Position numbers and translations under genes: made by a program
Source: Laburnicola sp. R22_1
Lineage: Eukaryota; Ascomycota; Dothideomycetes; Pleosporales; Didymosphaeriaceae
Assembly (NCBI GenBank): GCA_014281115.1
Contig: JACONQ010000008.1
Location: 1,612,001 to 1,676,000, forward strand
Direction: 5' to 3'
DNA: 64,000 nt
Notes under the pieces: model-generated
Database searches by the model: none
What the model saw: the letters and a program-made list of their open reading frames with translations, nothing else
What the model was told of the DNA's origin: nothing
Shown: positions 50,501-59,473 of the stretch, piece by piece
How the letters are laid out: each line of letters starts with the position of its first letter
How positions within the stretch are numbered: position 1 is the first letter of the stretch

Positions 50501-50718
50501 AAATTAATACTATTCTAAAATAGTAGATAAGAAAAGGATATAGGGGGCCCTTTTTTATATAGAGAGCGACGTAGGGCATAGGCCTACGCTAACTACTACG
50601 CTAACACTAACTAGAAAAAGCGCCTTTAGAAAGCTAAAAGGCGTAAATAAAAGGAAATAGGGTGTGAAAAAAAGGTAATAGGGTGTACTTAGTAGGGAGG
50701 CTAGTAAGTACTATTATA
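47538..50718 (-). mobile_element. Internally replaced chromovirus derivative (LARD-like), reverse orientation
   Basis: Two 288-bp LTRs of the chromovirus type in reverse orientation (47538-47825, 50431-50718) enclose about 2.6 kb. The first ~420 bp inside the left LTR match the 3' untranslated region and polypurine tract of the complete chromovirus, reversed. Beyond about 48240 the homology ends and no gag or pol can be found. The segment carries imperfect tandem repeats near 49980-50340 ('cctatataataagtagag', 'acttagaagtagcct'). It is a non-autonomous element that kept LTR, 3' end and a repeat-rich leader. Flanking bases (aaagg/aatag) do not give a convincing duplication. Confidence 0.82.
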
Positions 50719-50836
50719 AATAGTAACTTATCTCACATATATAGATAGCGATAAGGTTAGGATACTTATTACTTATATAAAGAGAGTCTAATTCTACTAC
50801 TATAATTAATAACTATAGCTAAATTAAATAAGATAC
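50719..50836. other. Short RIP-mutated spacer
   Basis: No feature recognised. Confidence 0.4.
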
Positions 50837-51180
50837 TATTGTGGAAAATTGCGTGAGTGCTTACTTTTTACCATAGTTATGAGTCCTTTTTCTACTTATA
50901 CTAGCCTAAGCAGCTTCCTAGTAGATTGCTAGAGAGGTGGGATCCTATTATAGGCATAGGCTTAAGAGGAGCGCCCTATATACTAAGGAGAAAACAGCGC
51001 TATAAAGTTGCGCTCTATAGAGCACCCTAGCGGAGCTAGGCCTAGAGTATAAAAAAATTCGGCAAAAATAGCAAGGCACCACCACTCTTCTTTAGTTTCT
51101 TTAGCTTTAGTCTTAAGAAACTAGGGGGTGTGTTATAGAAAATTGCGTAAGTACTTACTTTTTGCCACAGCTATAGATGC
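50837..51180 (+). repeat. Small LTR-like pair (possible TRIM or recombined LTR)
   Basis: A block beginning TATTGTGGAAAATTGCGT at 50837 recurs as TGTTATAGAAAATTGCGT at 51131, and similarity continues for about 50 bp. Just before the second copy lies GGGGGTG, a polypurine-like tract. Between the copies there are a TATA-like 'gagtataaaaa' at about 51045 and a CT-rich stretch, as in an LTR promoter. The second copy appears truncated. It is either a tiny LTR element with almost no internal region or a rearranged LTR. Confidence 0.5.
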
Positions 51181-51796
51181 AACCGCACTATAAAGTAAAG
51201 TTTAACTTTAAGTATGCCTAATTTACTATAAACCCCTTCTTAGATCTTAAAAAAATTAATAAGCTTATAATTATTACTAGAAATAAGCTAAAGCTTAAGA
51301 TAACTAATAGTAATAAGCGTTTAGTTAAGTTGCTTATACTAGGTTACTACGCAATATATATATATATAGTCTATACTACTATTTACTAGCTTAGATTATA
51401 TATATATTAATAATATATATAGAGACTACTTAATAGACTAAGGCAAACCTAGAATATATTACGTAGTAGAGGAGGAACCTAATAGGACTACTTAATACTA
51501 TAGATAATAATAAGTTTGTTTTAGAAGCTAAAAGAGTGCAATAAGAGAAGTGCTAAGTAGTTAAATAATATTTAAAAGCTACTAAACTAGCTATAGGTAG
51601 TAATTCCCTATAACTATATTATTTCTAAAAATAAAAAGTTTCTTAATTATTTAATCTAATTGTAAAGTATTTATAGGTCTTAGTTAAGACTATATAACTA
51701 GAATAATAATATATAAAAAAATTCTTTATACTAAATAATTCTAGAAGCCTATAAATATAGGTTTATACTAGCTAAAAGAATAATACTAATATTATC
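51181..51796 (+). pseudogene. Degenerate retrotransposon 3' fragment
   Basis: Plus-strand stretches look coding if TAG/TAA are read through, but no domain is nameable. The last ~70 bp (about 51725-51795) match the Copia-A 3' region at 43030-43075. It ends at the family B insertion. Confidence 0.45.
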
Positions 51797-53030
51797 TAGA
51801 AGAGAAATATTGTAGACCTTTTAGTATATTTAGAAGAGAAATATTATAGACCTTTTAGTATATAGTACAACACTATAAGAGAAAGCTATAAGTGTACTAA
51901 AAACGCATTAAAAAAGATAAAATAGCTTAGAGATAGGTTAGACTAGAAACTATTTATTATAACTATTTGTTAGCACGTATGAATTAGCCTCTTATACTAA
52001 AGGTAGTTAATAATATATTATATAGTTACCTATACACACTTAATATAAAATCTATAAATAGATATAGACTAAGTGTTTATCTATCTACTATATAATATAA
52101 TTAATTATTGCGTAAGCTAGAGACCATAAGGCTATAATCTAGTATAGCTATTTTTTGCCCTAATAATACTATTACCACTAGGCGCGTAGTTACACGTCTA
52201 TATATATATAATAATAAAGATAATAATAATAATAATAGAGCTAGCTAGAATTAGTATTATAAAGGTTAAATATTTAATATTACTAACTATATAGTAGTAG
52301 GATATAGGTAATATAGTAAATAAATTACCTTAGCTAGTTTATTAGAGTCCTACCACCTTAATAAGTATATAGAATTTAATTTATAGCTTGCCTTTTACTA
52401 CTTTAGTTACCATATAGTTAGATATAAATAAGGGTTACTAGATATATTTTTAAAGGTAATAGAAGAGGATAGGTAAAGGTTATAAGAGGCTTTAGAAGAA
52501 TAAAGTAAGGCTATATAATCTAGAAAAGGTATAGTATAATTATTAGAGTAAGATCTATATAAAATAGCTATAAAAGGTATTAGGCATATATAGGTATACG
52601 CTTATATTATAGAATTTCTATAGGAAATAAGTAGAGTAAGACTAGTAAAGTATTAGAGTACTATTTAGTATTAGGAGTAGGAAGCGCGCATATAATTTAT
52701 TATATATTATAGTAGTAGTAAAGTATATATCTAGGGTTCTAAGTGATTAATTATTTAGTAACGTGGTAAAAGGTTAAAAGGTAGGTGTTAATTATTTAGT
52801 AACGTAGTAGGTAGGCGGACAGGTAGAATATTATTATTATAGGTTGTCTTACAAGCTAGGGGAGGCGTTAGAAAAACTTTAACACGCTTTAGTCCTAGGC
52901 CTTAGCATATATATAATATTATATAATATTATATAGGCGCTAGTAACGTAATAAAAAAAAGTAGTAATTAAACATGGTAGGGCCACTTAAAAACTAATAA
53001 GTGGAGGCAGTTTATACTTCTGCCTAGGAG
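51797..53030 (+). repeat. Family B, best-defined full copy (~1.2 kb)
   Basis: Starts with 'agaagagaaatatt' (first 30 bp duplicated in tandem at 51797 and 51830). Contains an (AAT)n tract at about 52210-52240 and a degenerate plus-strand ORF about 52280-52650. Ends 'gtggaggcagttta..tgcctaggag'. Both flanks carry Copia-A-like sequence. No inverted repeats or LTRs were seen. Confidence 0.7.
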
Positions 53031-53494
53031 AAAGGAAGTAATTATATAAGACGTATAAAACCTATCCTTATTTATAGAGATAGTAGATTAACTCTTTTAT
53101 TAAGTTAGTAAGTAAATATTTCTACTATATAAGATTTAAGATAAGATAGTATACTAAGCACACTACTAGTAACTATATAAATATATAGTTAGATAATAAC
53201 AAACCCTAATAAAGTGTAACTCTTTATATAACTACCCTATTAAACAAACTAGTTATATAATAGCTACCTCTACTACTTACTAAAAAGCCTCTACTACCTT
53301 ACATAATATTCTTACCATCTTATAAGATAACACTAATATATCTAAGTATACTACACTCTATAATTAGTATATTAAAGGGATAGGAATATTAGAGAAAACA
53401 CTATATAAGGGAATAAGACCTATATATTAGAAGAATAAGATTAATATAGTGAATAATCCTTTTTAGTTAGAAATACAATTATATATAGTATATA

Positions 53495-53597
53495 GGCCTT
53501 TTTTAATGACTAAGCAGAGGGCTCTGCATTTTTTGTCATGTTATTTAAGATGAAAAGCCTTTGTCGTCCTAACCCTAGGTAGATAAAATAACGCCAC
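53495..53597. mobile_element. 103-bp short insertion with 14-bp target duplication
   Basis: GGCCTTTTTTAATGAC...AACGCCAC is flanked by ATATATAGTATATA on both sides (53481-53494, 53598-53611). Copia-A copy 1 has the site once (about 37764-37777), proving an insertion. The sequence is the terminal part of family X, but unlike the other copies it keeps CpA and TpG dinucleotides. The long duplication suggests target-primed reverse transcription. Strand of origin is uncertain because no A-tail is evident at the shared end. Confidence 0.85.
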
Positions 53598-53636
53598 ATA
53601 TATAGTATATACTATTACTAAGTATTATATATTATA

Positions 53637-54118
53637 CTAGCCATATAGTTGGCAACGTCGAGCGTTTAATCTTTGCAATACTAATTTTAGCGAGCTCTAT
53701 TATTATTATTATTATTATTGTCGTCTTTCTTATTATATACATATAGACGTGTGACTACCCGTCTAGTAGTGATAGTATGATTAGGGCGAGGGATAGCTAT
53801 ACTAGATGGTGACCTTAAGGTCGCTAGTTTACGCGACAATTAAATATATTATATAGTAAATAGATAAACACTTAATTTATATCTAGTTGCGAATTTTATA
53901 TTACATCCGTATAGGTAACTATATAATATATTACTAACTACCTCTAGTATAAGGGTCTAATTTGTACATGCTAACAAATAGTTATAATAAATAGTCTCTA
54001 GCCTAACCTATCTCTAAGTTACTTTTCCTTTTTTAATATATTTTTAGCACACCTATAGTTTTTTCTTATAGCTTTGTACTGTATACTAAAAGGTCTACGT
54101 TATTTCTCTTTCTAATAT
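53637..54118 (-). repeat. Family B 5' fragment, reversed, within Copia-A copy 2
   Basis: The reverse complement matches about 51814-52290, including the trinucleotide tract (53700-53725). Less mutated than other copies ('ggcaacgtcgagcg'). It sits exactly where about 4 kb of the Copia-A polyprotein is missing. Confidence 0.75.
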
Positions 54119-54173
54119 CTATATACTAGCTAGAAGCTATATTTAATTTATCTATTACCGCTTAGACTATATT

Positions 54174-54335
54174 TGTCAGATTTGAGCACTATTTGAGCTC
54201 ATTAAGATGGGGGTCTGATAGATAAGATGGATGAACAGTTGTATTGTGTGTTCTGTGACTTGTTGGCTCCAGGTCTAATTTAGAGGGTGGAGCCGACCAC
54301 GTGCCCTCGTTCGGCAACACGGCTCTAATCTGACA
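54174..54335 (-). repeat. Copia-B 3' LTR (162 bp)
   Basis: 98% identical to 59167-59328 (three differences). Confidence 0.96.
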
Positions 54336-54344
54336 CACCCCCTC
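54336..54344 (-). other. Copia-B polypurine tract
   Basis: GAGGGGGTG on the coding strand directly upstream of the 3' LTR, the standard position of the plus-strand primer. Confidence 0.8.
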
Positions 54345-54418
54345 AGCTTAGGCTTATCCTTAAGCTGGACCCCTTGTAGCCGTCCTTTATTCTAGAGTAA
54401 TAGCCTCTATCCTTTGTT

Positions 54419-57400
54419 CTAGCTCGTTAATTTGTACCTCCTTTCTGTTAAAATCCTCTGCCATATTACAAGTCCTAGTTGATCTAGAAATTTGCTCCAT
54501 TTATTGACAGGAAGGGCCTTTGTGAGCCCATCAGCTATCATTTCGTTCGACTGAGTGTAGGTGACCCTGATTCTTCCTTGCGCTACCTCTTGCCTTAACC
54601 AATGGTTATGAATATCCACATGGCGGAGTTTAGTATTGAGCTGCGCAGTCTCCTTAGCGACAAGCTGTATCGTCTGCTGGTTGTCGCATTTAATAGTAAT
54701 CGTTTGATCCGCGAGCTTGACCTGGAGCTTATTAAGCAGGCGTGATGTAAACAGTGCCTCCTTGGCTACCTGTGACAGGGCTAGTAGCTCGGCTTTAGTG
54801 GTGGATGTGGTGACAGTATCTTGCTTACTTACTTTCCACATAATTAGCCCACTAAACAGTTTAATGATATATCCTTAAGAACTCTTTCGGTCTAGTGTAT
54901 TGTCCGCAAACGAGGCATCGCTTGCTACCTTAAAACTATCTTCTCTACCTAGCTGTAACGCCTTTGTGTGTGTTTCTTGGAGGTATAGTAGGACTCGATC
55001 GGCGGCATCTTGATGTTGGCTGCCAGGGTTGGTGAGAAATTGTGCTAATTGGGAGGACGCGAAAGCAGTGTCCGGCTGGGTGGTGACTGCGGCGAATAGG
55101 ATCGATCCGACCTTGCGTTGGTATCTGTTAATCTCAGATGGACTAGCGAAGCCTGATTGTAGAGTAAGCTCGATGCTACTTATTAGGGTATTATGCCTAA
55201 GGCTTTAGTTATTGACTAGCCTGGCGATCTTGTTAACATATAACGCTTGTGAGAGCTAGATCTTTCGTTGCGGGCGGTTTCTAAGAATCTTAACCCCTAG
55301 GAACCATTGGAGATCTTTTCCTCCTGTAAGGGTGTACTTTTCTTGTAGCTGCTTAATAACTAGCTCAGCCTGGGGTTTGTTCTCCTATTTATAGGCAATA
55401 ATGATATTATCTACGTAGAAGAAGATAATTACGCCTTATTTAATTATACAGCAAGGTTTATAGGGTATGCTAATAAGGCCTAAGCCTCGCAGTGTTAAAG
55501 TAAACTCTCTCTGCCAGAGTAGTGGTGAGATCTGGAGTCCGTATAGCGCCTTGTTAAGCTTTAGGATTGTCTTAGGTTTGTTATAGCCTCGTGGCATCTT
55601 TATGTATATATCTTGGTCGATCTTCGCGTGAACAAAGGCATTCGTGACGTCGTATTAAAGGAGCTCTAGGTTGAATCGCGCCGCAATCGCCATAAGCATG
55701 CGAAATAATTGTCCGGCCAATATTGCCGCATATGTATCTTGTGACGTGATATTTCTCTGTTAATTGCCACGAACGACGAGGCGTGCTTTGCACTTCTTAA
55801 GTTGGTAATATTTATTAAACTTGTAGGTGTATACCTATATATAGTTAAGAATCTGTTCTCTAGTCAGCTTAATTGTTTTAGCTAGTATCTCGGTCCAGGA
55901 TCTTATATCCCGGTGACTGTTCAGGTGCTGTTTCTCAGCTTCCTTAAATATATCGCACAGTGGATGTTCTTTAAGCTTATTACGTTGGGAAGGTGGCATA
56001 GGCAACTGGCTCCTATATAGCTTCAATCCTTTAGAGAGCAATCTTTTTAACCGCGCCTTATCTAATGTTTTCCTATTAAAGTTCCCTGCGTTTGCCGCTT
56101 CGGTGCCAGCCATAAATGCTACGGCCCATGGGCATGTTGTTAATGATAAGGGTTAGTGGTCTTTCCCTTTGTCTTCCTCTACCGGTGATTGTGCAAGGAG
56201 TGTCACTAGTAATGGTGTGATTAGCGGAGTGGGATAAGTATAGTCTACTTTCCTGCCTTGTTAATATCTAGGCTAGTCTTCATCCTGCGGGTTATCTTAA
56301 ATCTTCTTATCTTCATAGAACAACTCTGTCTCTAATTTAGTTAGTTTAGCTGTGGACAGTAGTTTAACCGATCAGACCTATGCGGCGATCTCTTCGAGGG
56401 TATTGTGCATGAGGTTATCTATAAGGTCCTCTGTCTTTCCGCTAAAGATGCTGTCTTTGTTAAATATTACGTCCTGGGTGCTGATTACTTTCCTAAGCGA
56501 GAGTATCTATATCCGAAAGATGTTGGAGGATCGGTATCCTACTAGATATCTAATCCACGCCTTTGGGTCGAGACGTTGTAGCCTGCTCTTGCCACAGTGG
56601 GTATTATCTGTCATTGCAAAAGCTTTGCACCTATATGCCTTAAGATAGGTTTAATCTGGCTTTCGTGGTGCTGTAACCACTCTATTCTAGAAGGCCACTG
56701 TTGTGAAGAAGACATCGTATGGTGTTCTCTAGTAATTCGCATAGTTTGGCGTTTAATTATAGAGGTAGACAACTAACCAGGTGATCTCTGGCCATATCTC
56801 CTATGGTAGGTTGGCATTAAGTCGCATTGCCTGGGCTTTGTCTTTTATTACACCCCCTAAGCGTTCAGCTCCCCTATTCTGTGCTTGTGTGTTAGGTGCT
56901 AAAGGCTCAATTGTAATCCCCTGGGCTGTGCACCATCGATTAACTTCTTGTTTAACTATAAATATTTCGTTGTCCGCTTTAATTACCTTAACTGTAAGGT
57001 TAAATTGGTTCTTTATAAACTTTGTAAAAGTGGCCAAAGTTTGGATAATAGATCGAGCTGTGCGATTGTCCTTAAAGTAGAAATCCCACATTAGTCCTAA
57101 GTATCAATTAGTGATTAGCATTTGGCTCTTCTCTTTTGTTGAGCTGCCATCCTCGTAGCTGTGGAAGTCTATTGCGACTCGTTCTCCTGGTCCTTCATTA
57201 ATTGGTCGTGGTGTTCGGCGGATCAACCTCTTGGATTTGGCTTATCCGCAGGCGTCGCACTGTACTGTGGTGATGCCTTTAATCCGCACCCCCTTAGATT
57301 GCTGCACTAGGTGCTTGAGAGCACTAGGGCCTGGATGCCCTAGTCGCTTATGCCATCGCAGTGCGTCTGCCTTTTGCGGGGATCTCTTGGTGCGTGAGGT

Positions 57401-59125
57401 GATCCTGTGGGTGTGGAAGGTTGCCTGTTCTATTAGTTCTAGTCGGTATTCTAGAACCTATTAGTCGTAGAGCTCTTGCAGCTCAGCAATAACTGTGTTG
57501 TCTGCTCGCTTTAGGCTTGTAGGTTCTGATTTAGTATCCCACCATAGCCCTTAACGCCGTAGTATCCTAAAAGACACTAGGTTGCATAGAAGGTCTAGGC
57601 AATAGGCCACATTGTTAAGGCGTAGTATCCGCCGTCCAGCCAGGCCCTTCAGTTTAAGGTGAACCGTGCCATATCCTTTAACCCATATTTGTGTATTTCC
57701 AGCCCATATAAAGTCTCTAGGCGATGGAGGGCGAAATAAGACAAATCGATTAAGGTCGTTCGCGATGTGGCAGGTGGTGCCTAAATTAAGGATCGAGGAG
57801 TATCGTAGTGGGTAGCTCGTAGAATCGGATTGATATGATGCCGCATTAAAGCTGGCTCGGATAGTGGAAATTTTCCGTCCATCTAGTCAATTATTATTGA
57901 TCTTAGGAGTAGGGGTATGTGAGTTCTTGATTTGTGGGGTTTGAGACCTTGGTCTCTTTACCTTCCTTATCTCCTCTTGTAGATCTGAATTATTTCTGAT
58001 CCTGTATTGTACTATGTCTGTAAAGCCAGGTTGTGGCCTAAACCACTCTGGTGCATGTTCCGGATATGCGTAGAAGCAGTCTTTTAGACTATGCCTTTGT
58101 CTACAAGCAGGGCATTTTCTACCTTTAACTGCCGTTGTATCCTCTATTAAGGACTGCTTAGATATAGTACTTTAACTAAAGGATGGTTTTTGTCAAGGTC
58201 TCCCCCGTCCACGTTGGTTATTCGTGGAAGATGGCGCGTCTTCGGCAGCGTGAGAGGCGTCCCTGTTAGTGCCCGGGGTGGATGCACCACTAGTAGTGAG
58301 AGATGGCTTACTAGCAGCAAAGGCGCCCCTATGCTATTTGCCCTTAATTGGGTGGAGTATTGCCATATATTCTTAGAAGCGTTTCATTATCTCCTTCCTT
58401 GTTATATCTGCGTCTCGGCGTCTAGTTTCTTAAAAGGACACGCCCTAGGTGGGGGCAGCCTTTATAATCGCAGTTAGGAAGTCCTTTATAGTATTATGGA
58501 TTGATTGTACTTCGGCGACATTGTTCGTCTCTGCTTCTGTAGCTGCCTGATCATACTTAGTTAGCCAGGTATCCTAGTTTAAGGGTTGTCTCATCGGCTT
58601 AAGCGCCTGTAGGTATCGCGCTCTCGCCCTATCCCGCTCGTCTTCCTTATCAACGCCTACTATCTGCGTTAGAGATTTGATCTATTGCCAGATCTGCTCT
58701 CTAGGCTTGCAGCAGTTACGTTGCAGGTGTTGCAACACAGTTAATTGGATATAGATAACCACTTTCTTAAGACTTGTTCTCTCCTCTTAGTATTCCTTGT
58801 TCTTAATCTTGTAGTCCTTAAGCTGTATCTTATAGAACTTAATGTCCTCCTTATATGCCTTAAGGCCTAAATTTGATAGCTCTAATAGGCGCGTTAGAGG
58901 GTTTTGTTGATTGTCGTCGTTTACGCGGATAATTAGCTAGTAACTCGCTATTTCTGGCAGCGACGGCGGTGTCGGCTTTTCGCGTGGGAGTTTGGCTCCA
59001 TCTAGATTAATAATGGGCCATATATCCATTGGCTCGCATCGCGCTTTTAGCTGCAGCAGCCATGGTGTATAGTTGGTGTAATCGGTTAACACAATCGTTG
59101 AGTCGCGGAGCGTTAATAGCGACAT
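54419..59125 (-). pseudogene. Copia-B gag-pol polyprotein, 1,568 residues with point stops
   Basis: One frame from ATG 59125 (MSLLTLRDSTIVLTDY) to TAG 54419-54421. Gag: N-terminal retrotransposon gag region (NYTPWLLQLKARCEPMDIW), and a CCHC-like zinc knuckle CPACRQRHSLKDC at residues 338-350. Protease: NLGTTCHIAND at residue 447, where DSG is the family's active site. Pre-integrase zinc finger: WHKRLGHPG..VQCDACG at about 590-630. Integrase: D653 (AIDFHSYED), D718 (KADNE), E754 (GAERL), so D,D-35-E is intact. RT: LVVRG, YDVTNAFVHAKI, box YVDN at residue 1237 (YVDD expected). RNase H: SDASFADNTLDRKSS, then TVTTSTTKAELLALSQ. Order gag-PR-IN-RT-RH is diagnostic of Copia. Stops are TAG/TAA at likely Gln and Trp codons. 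Dead through protease, RT and stops. Confidence 0.95.
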
Positions 59126-59166
59126 TGTCTTTTCTTAGGGTCGATTAAGGCAGTGAGACTCTTAAT

Positions 59167-59328
59167 TGTCAGATTTGAGCACTATTTGAGCTCATTGAGA
59201 TAGGGGTCTGATAGATGAGATGGATGAACAGTTGTATTGTGTGTTCTGTGACTTGTTGGCTCCAGGTCTAATTTAGAGGGTGGAGCCGACCACGTGCCCT
59301 CGTTCGGCAACACGGCTCTAATCTGACA
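59167..59328 (-). repeat. Copia-B 5' LTR (162 bp)
   Basis: The upstream LTR for the minus-strand frame; gag starts about 40 bp inside it. The less mutated of the pair (keeps TG at the three variable sites except one). Confidence 0.96.
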
Positions 59329-59352
59329 ATATTACTCTTATATAAAGATATT

Positions 59353-59473
59353 CGTGCTAACCTCATTTTGTTAACACCTTAAAACGCTTTTCTGTGTATA
59401 CAATAGCAGGAGGGATAGCTGCTATTATTATAGTATTTTTATTAGAAACCCCTTAGTCGCAAAAAAATCAAAC
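59353..59473 (+). mobile_element. 121-bp family E insertion with 14-bp target duplication
   Basis: Flanked by TATATAAAGATATT on both sides (59339-59352, 59474-59487), present once in Copia-A copy 1 (about 41919-41932, with CpA forms). It ends 'gtcgcaaaaaaatcaaac', an A-rich tail, and is cut at the left relative to longer family E copies (33285, 35335). A 5' truncation, A-rich 3' end and long duplication are the marks of target-primed reverse transcription (LINE/SINE-like). CpA/TpG sites are retained. Confidence 0.85.

Larger units (their letters stand above)
54174..59328 (-). mobile_element. Copia-B: complete, young Ty1/Copia retrotransposon
   Basis: 5,155 bp, 162-bp LTRs ending TGTCAG...CTGACA (54174-54335, 59167-59328), perfect 5-bp duplication ATATT (54169-54173, 59329-59333). 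The LTRs differ at three positions, all G/A in a TG/TA context, as RIP would make. A polypurine tract GAGGGGGTG (complement of 54336-54344) abuts the 3' LTR. One minus-strand gag-pol frame of 1,569 codons fills the element. Its base composition is close to normal, in sharp contrast to the host copy of Copia-A, so it is among the youngest insertions here. It lies in the RNase H-proximal part of Copia-A copy 2. Confidence 0.96.

Noticed and set aside
55581..58477. Open frames on the plus strand and in an alternative minus frame within Copia-B
   Set aside because: The single gag-pol frame starting at 59125 explains this region with correctly ordered domains; these frames have no domain of their own.
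59130..59166. Primer binding site of Copia-B
   Set aside because: The sequence inside the 5' LTR (complement of about 59148-59166) does not match a tRNA 3' end or anticodon half that I can identify with confidence.
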